DNA of 64,000 nucleotides, taken from Paraburkholderia caribensis. GTDB lineage: Bacteria; Pseudomonadota; Gammaproteobacteria; Burkholderiales; Burkholderiaceae. Position 1 is the stretch's first letter. The number at the start of each line of letters is the position of its first letter. A program made the translations under genes and the position numbers. Location: assembly GCF_002902945.1 (NCBI RefSeq), contig NZ_CP026103.1, positions 124,001-188,000 of the forward strand, given 5' to 3'. Below, in pieces: positions 8,930 through 18,221 of this stretch. The notes under the pieces were generated by a model. That model did not search any database, was not told the origin of the DNA, and was given only the letters and a program-made list of their open reading frames with translations.

Positions 8930-10002
8930 TTGTTGTCCGCTCCCGCGATCGTCGCGTTGCCATGTTTGCTCACCGCGACTTCTGCTTCGACAGACAGCCC
9001 CACGCTCAATGCAGATGCCGCCTGCTGGCCCGCATCGATCGTTATCTTGACGGGCACGCGCTGCACGACCTTGGTGAAGTTGCCCGTGGCGTTGTCGGGC
9101 GCGATCGGCGCAAAGCTCACGCCGGTAGCAGGCGCCAGACTGTCGATATGCCCTTGAATGACAACGCCAGGAAAGCTGTCGACCTTGATACGCACACGCT
9201 CGCCGGGCCGCATGTTGGTGATCTGGTTCTCCTGGAAGTTCGCGACCACATAGGCGTCGGAGAGCGGCACGATCGCGAGCAGCGGCGCACCGGGCGTGAC
9301 GAACGCGCCGACCCGCACGGAACGCCTGCCCACCTTGCCATCGACGGGCGCATGAATCTCCGTGTAAGAGAGGTTGAGCCTGGCTTGCTCCAGCGCGGCC
9401 TCGGCGTGGGCCAGCGCACCGGCGGCCTTGTCGCGCTGCGTGCGCAGCACATCGAGATTCTGTTCGGTCGCGGCCAGCGCGGCGCGATCATGCGCCTGTT
9501 GCGCGAGTTGCTCGGCAAGCGCGCTCGCGGCGTGCTGATGTTCCTGCATCGTGCCCGCGCCGGACTCCGACAGGTTCTGGTAGCGCGCCGCATTGGCGCG
9601 TGCGAAATCGATCGACGCTTCGTCGGAGCGCAGCGTGGCGCGCGCCTGTTCGACGAGTGAAGGGTGACGCGCGATCTCGGCGTCGTAGTTCGCGACGGAT
9701 GCCCTGGCGGCCGCCACGTCGGCCCGCGCAGTCAGCAACGCCGCCTGGAAGTCGCGATCGTCGATACGCACCATCAATTGCCCGGCCTTCAACTGCTGGT
9801 TGTCCTCGACGAGTACCTCGGAAACCTGTCCGGCAATACGCGGCGCCACCAGCGTGAAATCGGCGGCCACGTAGGCGTCGTTGGTGGATTCGTAATCCGG
9901 ATTGGCAAGCAGCTTCGTACAACCCCAGGCAGCAACGCCCAGCACGACCACGACCGCGGCGATGCGCGCCAGTTTGGGGGGAATTCGGGTGAGGAATGAC
10001 AT
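8926..10002 (-). CDS. emrA: HlyD/EmrA-family periplasmic adaptor (membrane fusion protein)
   Basis: A 358-residue adaptor with an N-terminal membrane anchor (ARIAAVVVVLGVAAWG), a split biotinyl-lipoyl domain, a long helical hairpin of Ala/Glu/Arg-rich heptads (about residues 90-200) and a beta-barrel domain containing LSYTEIHAPVDGKVGRRSV. The ATG at 10002 was preferred over the TTG at 10011. It links the DHA2 carrier in the inner membrane to the NodT channel. It lies a dozen bases after the carrier and overlaps the channel gene, so the three form one operon. Substrate cannot be read; EmrAB-type pumps move hydrophobic toxic compounds. Confidence 0.92.
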   Translation of the reverse strand: MSFLTRIPPKLARIAAVVVVLGVAAWGCTKLLANPDYESTNDAYVAADFTLVAPRIAGQVSEVLVEDNQQLKAGQLMVRIDDRDFQAALLTARADVAAARASVANYDAEIARHPSLVEQARATLRSDEASIDFARANAARYQNLSESGAGTMQEHQHAASALAEQLAQQAHDRAALAATEQNLDVLRTQRDKAAGALAHAEAALEQARLNLSYTEIHAPVDGKVGRRSVRVGAFVTPGAPLLAIVPLSDAYVVANFQENQITNMRPGERVRIKVDSFPGVVIQGHIDSLAPATGVSFAPIAPDNATGNFTKVVQRVPVKITIDAGQQAASALSVGLSVEAEVAVSKHGNATIAGADNK

Positions 10003-10014
10003 ATGAATCAATGG

Positions 10015-11640
10015 TTAGCGATTGGATGGCGGTGTCGTGCTCCACGGCGGATAGATACGCACCGGCAGCACTGGGACGAGAAGGAGAACGGCAACGGCGA
10101 TCACCGCCATCACGCGATAAAGGTCGGCGGAGGTGAGCACCACCGCCTGCTCGTGAATCCGATGCGCGAGTTCGCCGAGACCATGTGCGGCGTTGACGCT
10201 CTGACTCGCGATCAATGCGTTGTTGCCCAGATGGTCGACCAGCATGCTCGAATGAAAATGCTCACGGGCCGTGCCCAGACCGTCGATCAGCGCCGTTGCC
10301 GCCACGCCGGTGAATGCCTTGAGCGAGTTGAACATGGCGGAAGCGAACGGCCCTTCCGTCGGCGGCAAGCCCGTTGTCACACCCATCAGAATGGCGACGA
10401 TCACCATCGGCTGCGCCACGATCTGCAACGACTGGAGCCAGTAGAAGTTCTCGCGAACCCACTCGGAAGTCATGAAGCTTCCGAGAAAGCACGTAGTGGC
10501 GACCAGCGACAGTCCGAACGCCATGACCCAACGCGAATCGATCCGGCGCGTGTTCAGCAGGGCGGCCGTCAGCGGAAGCGTAATCAGCAGTGGAATGGCA
10601 ACCAGCAACGCCAGCGGCGCGGTTTGAAGCGGCCGGTACGTGTGCACCTTCGCAAGGAACTGGGCGGGAATCACAGCGACACCGACCAGCAACATCACGG
10701 CGCCCACCAGCGTCGACAAACCATGCGAGAAGTTTCGGCGGTACAGCAACTGCAGCTTGAAGAACGGAACCGGCTGATACCACTCGTTGACGAGAAACGC
10801 GATGAAAAGCAGCGTTCCGCCGAACAGCATCACGCAGATAAACGTCGAATTCAGCCAGTCGAGTCGATCGCCCTGTAGCAGTCCAATGACTAGCATGGCA
10901 ACAGCCGGACCGCCTGTGATCAATCCGATCCAGTTGAACGTCCGGAACCTTTCGAGCTTGACAGCATCTTGCGGCAGGCCGTACTGGATCGCGACACAGC
11001 TCAACAGTCCGAACGGCACGCTTTGCCAGAACGCCATCTTCCAGCTGACATACTCCGTCCACAACGCGGCGAGTGGCGTGCCGATCGTCGGCCCGAAGGT
11101 TGCTGTGAGCGCATATCCTGCGAGCCCATACAGCTTGATTCTGGGCGGAAGATAGCGCAACGCCACGATGATCAGCATGGGCGGCAGACAGCCGCCGGCG
11201 ACGCCCTGGAGCACACGCAGCACATAAAACGTGGACAGGTTCGGCGAAAGCGGACAGAGAAAGGCAAACAGCATCGAGGCCGCCACCGCACCTATCGTGA
11301 ACCGCTTCAGGGTGAAGGTGATACCGAACCACGGTGCAAAGATCATCGTGGACACGTTGGCGGCTTCGAACAGAACGGTCAGCCAGCTGCCGTCGTCATG
11401 TCCGATGGAGAGCGCGCCACGCACGTCCGTCATGGCAAGTGCCGTGACCTGTTCGTTGACGATGGCCAGCAGCGACGCGAGCAGCATCCCACTCAGACCA
11501 ATCGCCAGGCGCAACGACATCTCCGCTTGCGCGGGTGCCGGAGGCGCGGACGTCGGTGCTTGCGCGGCAGGCAACGGGGCGGGAGACGATGCAACAACCG
11601 GGCCGGCCGTTTCAGTCATCGAGGGATTGACACTCGTCAT
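10015..11640 (-). CDS. emrB: DHA2-family MFS drug transporter (EmrB/QacA type)
   Basis: A 541-residue inner-membrane carrier with about 14 predicted transmembrane segments, the size and topology of DHA2 proton-driven multidrug exporters. The N-terminal 45 residues are a Pro/Ala-rich cytoplasmic tail, longer than usual. Motifs include LQGVAGGCLPPMLII in TM4-5 and the acidic DVRGALSIGHDDGSWLTVLFEA start region after TM1. It is the first gene of a carrier-adaptor-channel operon. No MarR or TetR regulator is next to it, which is unusual for this operon type; the 560-bp upstream region must hold the promoter. Confidence 0.93.
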   Translation of the reverse strand: MTSVNPSMTETAGPVVASSPAPLPAAQAPTSAPPAPAQAEMSLRLAIGLSGMLLASLLAIVNEQVTALAMTDVRGALSIGHDDGSWLTVLFEAANVSTMIFAPWFGITFTLKRFTIGAVAASMLFAFLCPLSPNLSTFYVLRVLQGVAGGCLPPMLIIVALRYLPPRIKLYGLAGYALTATFGPTIGTPLAALWTEYVSWKMAFWQSVPFGLLSCVAIQYGLPQDAVKLERFRTFNWIGLITGGPAVAMLVIGLLQGDRLDWLNSTFICVMLFGGTLLFIAFLVNEWYQPVPFFKLQLLYRRNFSHGLSTLVGAVMLLVGVAVIPAQFLAKVHTYRPLQTAPLALLVAIPLLITLPLTAALLNTRRIDSRWVMAFGLSLVATTCFLGSFMTSEWVRENFYWLQSLQIVAQPMVIVAILMGVTTGLPPTEGPFASAMFNSLKAFTGVAATALIDGLGTAREHFHSSMLVDHLGNNALIASQSVNAAHGLGELAHRIHEQAVVLTSADLYRVMAVIAVAVLLLVPVLPVRIYPPWSTTPPSNR

Positions 11641-12201
11641 AGGGGTGCGCTCGGCAAATAGTCCTCAACAACGCATCGCATCTGGATGGACCCTCAGACG
11701 ATGGACGCTGACGGAGACCTCAGGCGTTCCAGGAAAAGACCTTGGCAATGATCTCCTGATCATTTACGTGGTTAATTCACCCGGAATTGCAGCGGCGTTT
11801 TTACCGTGCGATGACCTGATCAATTCTAGGAGTTGAACAGGTTTTCTTAAAGCTGCCGCGTGTAACGTTTTAGGCCAATTGATTTTGAAATCTGGCCATG
11901 CGCGTTTTGCCGGGATTTTTGGCGATCAGATGGAAATTGACTTTTTCCATACGATCAATGAGCGCCTATTGTCATAAGGTTGGCCGCAATCTCTGCTGTC
12001 CGGCCAGGATCGAGGGCTGGAGCCGAGGTCGCTGCATTTGCAGTAATCCATAAAATAGATTCCGCATGAATCATTCTGAATCTGAAACACATAGTTGTTT
12101 TACGTGCATCGACGCAAATCCAGGCGCCGGATAGAATCAAATCAAGTCGAATGAATCCGGCGGCCTGCAATTGATTAACGGTTATTGATTGGTGAGCGAA
12201 A
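11641..12201. other. Intergenic region upstream of the efflux operon
   Basis: About 560 bp with no supported gene. The segment from about 11760 to 12200 is AT-richer than its surroundings. It lies between the divergent efflux operon and the small 12202 gene and should contain both promoters. No clear operator palindrome could be fixed by eye. Confidence 0.5.
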
Positions 12202-12402
12202 ATGAAATTCTCAGTTAAAGAAGCAATTCAGTCTGACGATATCTCCAGAATCCAGCGTGCAATGAAGAGCGTCGACGCGGATGCGCAAGTCGACGTCAAT
12301 GTCGCTGCGAATACGGTCAGCGTGGATTCGTGGCTGATGCCTGAAGAGTTCTTCGTTGCCTTCAACGACGAAGATTACAACGTGGCCATCCTCGAAGCAT
12401 AG
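12202..12402 (+). CDS. Small HMA-like fold protein lacking the CxxC metal motif
   Basis: A 66-residue protein with the spacing of a heavy-metal-associated (HMA, ferredoxin-like) domain: a helix (DDISRIQRAMKSVDADAQV), a strand pair (VDVNVAANTVSVDS), a second helix (PEEFFVAFNDEDYN) and a last strand (VAILEA). This matches the beta-alpha-beta-beta-alpha-beta order of copper chaperones. The CxxC loop that binds metal in that family is absent; the protein has no cysteine at all. Metal binding is therefore unlikely and the role is unknown. It ends 7 bp before a hairpin shared with the convergent gene. Confidence 0.65.
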   Translation: MKFSVKEAIQSDDISRIQRAMKSVDADAQVDVNVAANTVSVDSWLMPEEFFVAFNDEDYNVAILEA

Positions 12403-12409
12403 CGGCCGG

Positions 12410-12439
12410 CATGGCCGGTGCGGTTTGCAACCGGCCATG
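12410..12439. terminator. Bidirectional hairpin between convergent genes
   Basis: A perfect 10-bp inverted repeat (CATGGCCGGT and its complement) with a 10-base loop lies exactly between the ends of two convergent genes (12402 and 12444). No T-run follows on either side, so it is a weak or Rho-assisted terminator at best, but its placement supports that role. Confidence 0.5.
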
Positions 12440-12443
12440 GCAA

Positions 12444-12635
12444 TCACGCGTCATCACTACGGGTCGACTTGAGCAAGACGACGAAACCTGCAACCACGAT
12501 GACGGCGGCAATGGCCACGTACGAGGCTATCTCTTCATGACCGGAGAGTAATCCTTTGAATGCGGCAAGCGGGCCGCCCACTGCGACAAACACACCGATC
12601 TTCAACAGAGTCGATCTAAGCTTCAGCCGGAACAT
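12444..12635 (-). CDS. Small membrane protein, hypothetical
   Basis: A 63-residue protein starting MFRLKLRSTLLKIG, with a GGGAG ribosome site five bases before the ATG; a GTG six codons upstream is an alternative. Two hydrophobic segments are visible, one near residues 10-24 (IGVFVAVGGPLAAF) and one near residues 35-55 (ASYVAIAAVIVVAGFVVLL). The tail is hydrophilic. Two short helices suggest an inner-membrane protein. No family recognised, and the convergent neighbour gives no clue. Confidence 0.6.
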   Translation of the reverse strand: MFRLKLRSTLLKIGVFVAVGGPLAAFKGLLSGHEEIASYVAIAAVIVVAGFVVLLKSTRSDDA

Positions 12636-12804
12636 ACCCGCTCCCAAGGTCACGCGACCTGGTCGATTGTCGGAGATGTACTTGGGTTCTTGAAGCGCGC
12701 ACGCAGCATGTTATGGGCCATTCAGTGCGCGAATTGAGCCAGGCCGGGCGTGACGCGGAAAAGCGGACATACAATCGCGTCGAGAACTGAAGTCGGGAAT
12801 TACG

Positions 12805-13764
12805 ATGGACAAATTTCGTGAGATGGAGGTGTTCGTCGCCATCGTTGATCGAGGCAGTTTTACCGGCGCGTCAGAGAAGCTCGGCATGTCGGCTCCCACG
12901 GTGTCGAGGGCGCTGAATTCGCTGGAAACACGAGTCGGCGCGCAGCTGATTGCGCGGACCACACGGTCAATCCGTCCCACAGACGCGGGCATGTTCTACC
13001 TCGAAGCATGCCGCAGAGTACTCGATACCATCGCGGATGCGGAATCGAATATCGCCGCAGAGCAAAGCAAGCCTGCGGGCACACTGACTGTCTCCGCGCC
13101 CGTCCTGTTTGGCCAGCGCTTCATTGCCCCGCTCATCAACGCCTACGCGAACATCTATCCGGACGTCAGCGTGAATGTCGTCTATGTCGACCGAACGACG
13201 CGGCTGATCGAAGAAGGGGTGGATATCGCGATCCGCATCGGTCATCTTGGCGATTCTTCGGTGTTCGCCGTGCCATTGGGTTCCGTGAGCCGCCGCACCT
13301 ATGCGGCCCCGGCTTATCTCGACGCGCTCGGGGAGCCCCTTCATCCCAGGCAACTGAGTGACCATCACTGCGTGTCCTTCACGGGCGTGACGCATCCGCT
13401 TGAATGGCTGTATTACGAAAACGGTTCGAGGTTGCCCGTTCGCGTTCGCCCGCGAATGATCGTCGATCTGGCGCCTGCGGCTGTCATGGCGGCCGTCGAT
13501 CGCGTGGGCATCACGCAATTGCTTTCGTACCAGGCAGCGCCGGAAGTGCTCAGTGGGAGTCTGCAACGAATCCTGGCAGCGTTCGAGCCGGAGTCGATTC
13601 CGGTGAATCTGCTGCACGTGGAGCGAAAAGGTACGAGCATGAAGATTCGCTCGTTCGTCGAATTCGTGACTGAAACGCTGCGCAGAAACGTGCACCTTCA
13701 GTTTGTCGATGCGCCGAAGACAGTGAGGGTGGGAAGTGCGGTCGCTGATCTGGCCGAACCGTAA
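12805..13764 (+). CDS. LysR-family transcriptional regulator
   Basis: A 319-residue regulator. The N-terminal winged helix-turn-helix spans about residues 1-60 (VFVAIVDRGSFTGASEKLGM, then SAPTVSRALNSLE). The effector-binding domain follows, with the LTVSAPVLFGQRFIAPLI opening typical of the CrgA/AaeR-like group that controls nearby metabolic or efflux genes. The C-terminus is about 20 residues longer than usual. It is not divergent from any obvious target, and the gene before it is a small membrane protein on the other strand. Target and inducer unknown. Confidence 0.9.
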   Translation: MDKFREMEVFVAIVDRGSFTGASEKLGMSAPTVSRALNSLETRVGAQLIARTTRSIRPTDAGMFYLEACRRVLDTIADAESNIAAEQSKPAGTLTVSAPVLFGQRFIAPLINAYANIYPDVSVNVVYVDRTTRLIEEGVDIAIRIGHLGDSSVFAVPLGSVSRRTYAAPAYLDALGEPLHPRQLSDHHCVSFTGVTHPLEWLYYENGSRLPVRVRPRMIVDLAPAAVMAAVDRVGITQLLSYQAAPEVLSGSLQRILAAFEPESIPVNLLHVERKGTSMKIRSFVEFVTETLRRNVHLQFVDAPKTVRVGSAVADLAEP

Positions 13765-13772
13765 GACGTAGG

Positions 13773-14330
13773 TTATCGGGTGCGAGTGGATTCAAGGTGC
13801 GCCTGCACCGGGTCGACCGCGAGACGAAGCTCACGATACGCGCAAACCAGTGCATCCAGACTGAACGCGCGGTTCAGGCCACTGGGATTGGGCAATACAC
13901 AGACGCGTGCGCCGCCGAATGTGACTGACTGAAGTCCCCAATCGACGTCGCGTTTGCCGATCAATTCGGAAACCGCCATCTTGCCAAGGAAGGCGATATA
14001 GCGCGGCGCGTACTGCGTGATCTTTCGCTCGAATTCAGGCGCGGCCGCCTTGATTTCCGATCGGGACAACTGTTCCGCACGCGCTGTCGGGCGCGATACT
14101 GCCGTCGTCAGGCCGCACCCGTCGCGCAGTAATGAATGGTCGTCTTCAGGGCGTAGCTGTTCGCGCGTAAAGCCCGCCAGATGAAGCACTCGCCAGAACC
14201 GATTTCCCCGCCCCTCGAAGTGATGGCCCGCGGATGCCGCGGCTAGCCCCGGATTGATCCCGCAAAACACCACCGATAAGCCGGTATCGAGAATGTCCGG
14301 TAGACCTTGAAGCGAGTCGGGGTGAGTCAT
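13773..14330 (-). CDS. mug: G/U mismatch-specific DNA glycosylase (Mug/TDG family)
   Basis: A 185-residue uracil-DNA-glycosylase superfamily protein. It has the Mug catalytic motif GINPGLAAA (about residues 24-32), where the Asn activates water, and the second motif NPSGLNRAF (about 148-156), which wedges the DNA. Mug removes uracil or ethenocytosine opposite guanine. Length is close to the family norm with a short C-terminal extension. It is convergent with the LysR gene, 8 bp from its end, and stands alone as is common for mug. Confidence 0.9.
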   Translation of the reverse strand: MTHPDSLQGLPDILDTGLSVVFCGINPGLAAASAGHHFEGRGNRFWRVLHLAGFTREQLRPEDDHSLLRDGCGLTTAVSRPTARAEQLSRSEIKAAAPEFERKITQYAPRYIAFLGKMAVSELIGKRDVDWGLQSVTFGGARVCVLPNPSGLNRAFSLDALVCAYRELRLAVDPVQAHLESTRTR

Positions 14331-14412
14331 GAAGATTGCGTGCCTTTCGATGACGATTGGTTAGACGGCACGTGCGGGACGCGTGCCTGGAACATAACCC
14401 GATTTACGCGGT

Positions 14413-15408
14413 TCACTCGGCGAGCGCATCGAGTTCCAACGTGTGTTCGCCCACTTCTCCTCGAAAGCGCTGCCGATACTGTTTCGGCGTCACATTGAGC
14501 CGTCGGGCGAACGTCGTACGCATGTGCGTGGCGCTGTGGAAGCCGCATTTGAATGCAACGGTCTTGAGTGGCGCATCCGTTTCCTCGAGCAGCTTTCTCG
14601 CCGTATCGACGCGGACCTGCTCGACAAATGCCGAAGGCGTCACCTTTGCATACTTGGCGAACAGGCGCGAGAACGTGCGTCGGCTGACGGAAACCGCGCT
14701 TGCGAGTTGCTCGATTGAGAGCACGTCCGTAATGTGGTCCATCACGTAACGCTGCACCTTGCCGATGATGGGATCGTCGTCTTTGCGCACACCGACGTAA
14801 GGGCTGTATTGCGACTGCCCGCCTTCACGCTGGATATAAACGACCAGCCGCTTCGCGACGCGCACGGCCAGTTCATGCCCCCAGTCTTCCGCCACCAGCG
14901 ACAGGCAAAGATCAATGCCCGCAGTGACGCCCGCTGAAGTGAACAGGCGGCCGTCGCGAATGAAAATCCGGTCGGGCTGCACGCACGTTTGAGGAAAATC
15001 GTCGGCGAGGCGTCCGGCATCGGCCCAATGGGTCGTCACTTCGCGGCGATCGAGCAGCCCCGCATGCGCGAGCAGGAAAGCGCCATTGCAAACGGAGCCA
15101 TACCGGGTCGCGCCGTTCGCCTGACGCCTCAACCAGTCGAGAAACGGCACGGGCGGACGCAAGTCGGGCAATTGCGGTCCGCCCGCTATCAACAGCAGGT
15201 CGCATTGCGTGTCGAAATCCGCATAACCGAAGGGCACGGCGAGTTGCATCCCATTGGATGCCGTGACCATGCCCGCTTCCAATCCCACGAACGAGACCTG
15301 ATACCGCTGATGCTCGGGAAGAAATGTGTTGGCTTCGGCGAACACGTCCAGTGGGCCTGCGACATCCAGGGCTTGCACACCATCAAATATGACAACGGCG
15401 ACTTTCAT
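14413..15408 (-). CDS. GlxA-family regulator (DJ-1/PfpI domain fused to AraC helix-turn-helix)
   Basis: A 331-residue regulator starting MKVAVVIFDGVQALDVAGPL; AAGG seven bases before the ATG supports this start over one eleven codons upstream. Residues 1-190 form a DJ-1/PfpI amidotransferase-like sensor (LLIAGGPQLPDL, GSVCNGAFLLAHAGLLDRR, with Cys in the nucleophile-elbow position). Residues about 215-320 carry two AraC helix-turn-helix motifs (LASAVSVSRRTFSRLFAK and AFKCGFHSATHMRTTF). Family members often control amino-acid or quaternary-amine catabolism. No catabolic target lies beside it. Confidence 0.92.
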   Translation of the reverse strand: MKVAVVIFDGVQALDVAGPLDVFAEANTFLPEHQRYQVSFVGLEAGMVTASNGMQLAVPFGYADFDTQCDLLLIAGGPQLPDLRPPVPFLDWLRRQANGATRYGSVCNGAFLLAHAGLLDRREVTTHWADAGRLADDFPQTCVQPDRIFIRDGRLFTSAGVTAGIDLCLSLVAEDWGHELAVRVAKRLVVYIQREGGQSQYSPYVGVRKDDDPIIGKVQRYVMDHITDVLSIEQLASAVSVSRRTFSRLFAKYAKVTPSAFVEQVRVDTARKLLEETDAPLKTVAFKCGFHSATHMRTTFARRLNVTPKQYRQRFRGEVGEHTLELDALAE

Positions 15409-15963
15409 TTCGTGACCTTCATTGACTGTAAGCACGCCCACGGGTAGCTCATGTTGGACGCTTCACTACAACGCATCACGCAATGCCTTGAAGCCTGGTA
15501 ACGCGCAGTCGATCAGCTTATCGTAAGAATTCACCGTCACTGTGTCGTGATCAGAAAATCTCAAATGTATTTTTTCCGGAATGCCAGGTTTGCAGGTCGC
15601 TTTGCTATTTTTGTCAGTAACTGCAGAATCAGGTTTCCTCAACTTCGTGCTGTCGTTCGCTTGAATAGTGCACCACAAAGTCGGTGAAGGCGATGGCCGA
15701 AAACGGCCTCAGTTTGGCCCGCGAATGCGCTTGTTGGGCAATCGCGCCGGCGCAATGCTTGTCACAATGAAGGCGAAACCTCCTCGCAATTCTTCCGGTT
15801 GCACATCACAAACGTGCTGGACGGGTTGGCTATGCACGGAGAACCCGTCAGGTCGATCGTCCGCAAGCTGGTGCTGAACATACGTTGTTCTCGAGTTGGA
15901 AGGGAGATTGGCCTTTGAATCGGGCCGCTGAAACGATCAGCGCCCTTTCCATTCGAGACAACC
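15409..15963. other. Intergenic region upstream of the ThDP-enzyme cluster
   Basis: About 555 bp separating the divergent GlxA-type gene from the acetolactate synthase gene. It must hold the cluster's promoter. A minus-strand frame at 15466-15678 (70 codons, two cysteines, KIHLRFSDHDTVTVNSYDKL) has natural-looking composition and may be a small gene or remnant. The stretch at 15500-15680 is AT-richer. I saw no thiamine riboswitch: the CUGAGA and GAACCUGA elements are missing. Confidence 0.45.
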
Positions 15964-17829
15964 ATGACCCGCAACCCAAACGTCGCTTCACAAGTTCTCC
16001 AGAGATCAGAAAACGCCGGCGAGCCGATGTCGGGCGCCGACATCATCCTGCGCGTACTCAGCGAACAGGGCGTCGATACCGTGTTCGGCTACAGCGGCGG
16101 CGCGATCCTTCCGACATACGACGCAGTCTTTCGCTTCAACGAACTGCACGAGCACAATCCCGAGCGTCAGATCAAGCTCGTCGTTCCTGCCAATGAACAG
16201 GCGGCAGGATTCATGGCGGCGGGTTATGCGCGCGCCAGCGGAAAAGTCGGCGTATTCATGGTCACCTCGGGTCCGGGGGCGACCAACGCCGTGACGCCCA
16301 TCGCCGATTGCAATGGTGATTCCGTTCCTGTCGTGCTCATATGCGGACAGGTGCCGCGTGCCGTGATCGGCACCGATGCCTTTCAGGAAGCGCCCGTATT
16401 CAACATCATGTCGGCGTGTGCGAAACAGGTCTTTCTGGTTACCGATCCGGCGAAACTGGAGCAGACGCTGCGGACGGCATTCGACATTGCGCGCACCGGT
16501 CGGCCTGGTCCCGTCGTCGTCGATGTGCCCAAGGACATCCAGAACTGGGTGGGGACGTACCACGGGCATGGGACGCTGCAGTTTCGAGGCTACTCCGACC
16601 GTCTTCGAATGGTGGCGAAGGGCGCCGATCTCGGCGAGGACAAGCGCGATGAATTCTTCGAACTGCTCGCGCAAAGCAAGCGGCCGCTTTTGTATGTCGG
16701 CGGCGGTGTGATCGCTGCGGGCGCGACGGCGGAATTGCGCCAATTTGCCGAACGCTACAAAGTCCCTGTTGTGACGACGCTGATGGGACTCGGCGCGATA
16801 CCCGTGAAGCACGCGTTGTCGCTGGGCATGCTCGGAATGCACGGTTCGGCCTGTGCCAATTACGCGGTCGAAGACTGCGATTATCTGATTGCGGTCGGTG
16901 CCCGGTTCGATGACCGGGTCGCTGGTGGCCGGCCCGAAGCATTTGCGCCCCGCGCACGGTACGTCGCGCATATCGACATCGACGAGGCGGAGATCGGCAA
17001 GGTCAAGCGAGCACATTGGACTCATGTCGGCGATGCAAGAGACGCGCTTCTGTCGCTGATGGGTGACGGTCGCGATGTGCAAGCGCCTTCTGAGTGGCTC
17101 GAACATGTGCAGGACCTCAAGCGGGCCTACGGCATGAACTACGACAGGCACAATCCGGCGATTCAGCCGCAGTACGTCATCGAGCGGCTCAGTGAAATCA
17201 CGGGCGGGCGCGCAATCATCAGCACAGGTGTCGGCCAGCATCAGATGTGGGCTGCGCAGTTCTTCGACTTCGTCGGGCCGCGAAACTTCCTGACCTCCGG
17301 CAGCATGGGGACGATGGGTTTCGGGCTGCCAGCGGCGATCGGCGCTCAATTCGCGCAACCGGATGCGCTGGTGATCGACATCGACGGCGACGGCAGTATC
17401 CGCATGAACGTGGGCGAACTCGAAACGGCAAGCACGTATGGTGTTCCCGTCAAGGTCCTGCTGCTCAACAATCTCGGCGACGGCATGATCCGGCAGTGGC
17501 AGCATCTGTATTACGAAGGTCGCTTGTGCGTCAGCGACAAGACGCTTCACCGCAAGGACTTCGTGATGGCGGCACAGGCCGATGGGTTTGGTTTTGCCGC
17601 ACGCGTCGATGCGAGCAGCGAACTGGACGCGAAGCTCAAGGCGTTTCTGGATTTCGATGGGCCTGCTTTCCTCGAAGTCATGATCGACCAGAACGCCGAT
17701 GTCTATCCGATGGTGGGTCCGGGCCAGAGCTATTCGAATATGATCACCGGGCCGTTCATCCCCTCGCGAAATCGTCAGAAGGCGGGTGGCGAAGGCGCCG
17801 GGCGTCAGCAGGTTGCGGATATGTTCTAG
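15964..17829 (+). CDS. Acetolactate synthase-like ThDP enzyme, large subunit
   Basis: A 621-residue enzyme of the acetolactate synthase family, which joins two pyruvates (or pyruvate and 2-oxobutyrate) using ThDP, Mg and FAD. The N-terminal pyrimidine-binding domain keeps the catalytic Glu (ANEQAAGFMAAGYARA). Also kept are GQVPRAVIGTDAFQE, GRPGPVVVDVPKDIQ, RFDDRV and the diphosphate motif DGDGSIRMN to LLLNN. It departs from common bacterial enzymes at several places: FGYSGGA for FGYPGGA, AN-E for RH-E before the catalytic Glu, and NNLGDGMIRQW. No ilvN/ilvH small subunit, ilvC or ilvD adjoins it, so it is unlikely to be the housekeeping copy. It heads a run with DXS and OGDH E1. Confidence 0.9.
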   Translation: MTRNPNVASQVLQRSENAGEPMSGADIILRVLSEQGVDTVFGYSGGAILPTYDAVFRFNELHEHNPERQIKLVVPANEQAAGFMAAGYARASGKVGVFMVTSGPGATNAVTPIADCNGDSVPVVLICGQVPRAVIGTDAFQEAPVFNIMSACAKQVFLVTDPAKLEQTLRTAFDIARTGRPGPVVVDVPKDIQNWVGTYHGHGTLQFRGYSDRLRMVAKGADLGEDKRDEFFELLAQSKRPLLYVGGGVIAAGATAELRQFAERYKVPVVTTLMGLGAIPVKHALSLGMLGMHGSACANYAVEDCDYLIAVGARFDDRVAGGRPEAFAPRARYVAHIDIDEAEIGKVKRAHWTHVGDARDALLSLMGDGRDVQAPSEWLEHVQDLKRAYGMNYDRHNPAIQPQYVIERLSEITGGRAIISTGVGQHQMWAAQFFDFVGPRNFLTSGSMGTMGFGLPAAIGAQFAQPDALVIDIDGDGSIRMNVGELETASTYGVPVKVLLLNNLGDGMIRQWQHLYYEGRLCVSDKTLHRKDFVMAAQADGFGFAARVDASSELDAKLKAFLDFDGPAFLEVMIDQNADVYPMVGPGQSYSNMITGPFIPSRNRQKAGGEGAGRQQVADMF

Positions 17830-18221
17830 CTACCACTGAAACGACAGGTTCGTGGATTCGGCGCCATCGCGGGCCTGCGAACGTTCGACGCGACTCGAAT
17901 CGTAGCCGGGCATGAAGAGGGCACCCTCGACGCGTCTGAAACCTTCGGGTCCGCAGCACCACATTGCAGCGGACCTGCTGACGGCAGCGGAGAGAATCCA
18001 GTTCGCCTGGATATCGACGTTGAGGTTGAACATTTTCTGTCGCCGATTCAGGCCAGATTGTTTCGAATTCGCGCCTCGGCCGGGCGTGGTCACGTGCTTT
18101 CGAAACCTGTCCTGCGGGTGGTGAACATTGGCCAAAGATCACCGCGCCGAAACCTTAGTATTGGAGAGGTGGGCGTTGGGAAGACCCTGATTGCCTCGTT
18201 GAACATCAGGATTGGAATGTA
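17830..18221. other. Intergenic region with possible gene remnant on the minus strand
   Basis: About 390 bp between acetolactate synthase and DXS. A minus-strand frame (stop at 17830, up to 18135) contains AAMWCCGPEGFRRVEG and ends in an aromatic residue. The CGPEGF piece resembles the NAD-binding end of ferredoxin-reductase-like flavoproteins, but the rest does not fit, so it may be a decayed fragment or chance. No terminator was seen between the two enzyme genes. Confidence 0.3.

Noticed and set aside
17830..18135. A 101-codon minus-strand gene after acetolactate synthase
   Set aside because: One CGPEGF motif resembles flavin reductases, but the rest does not align with any family I know; treated as intergenic or remnant.
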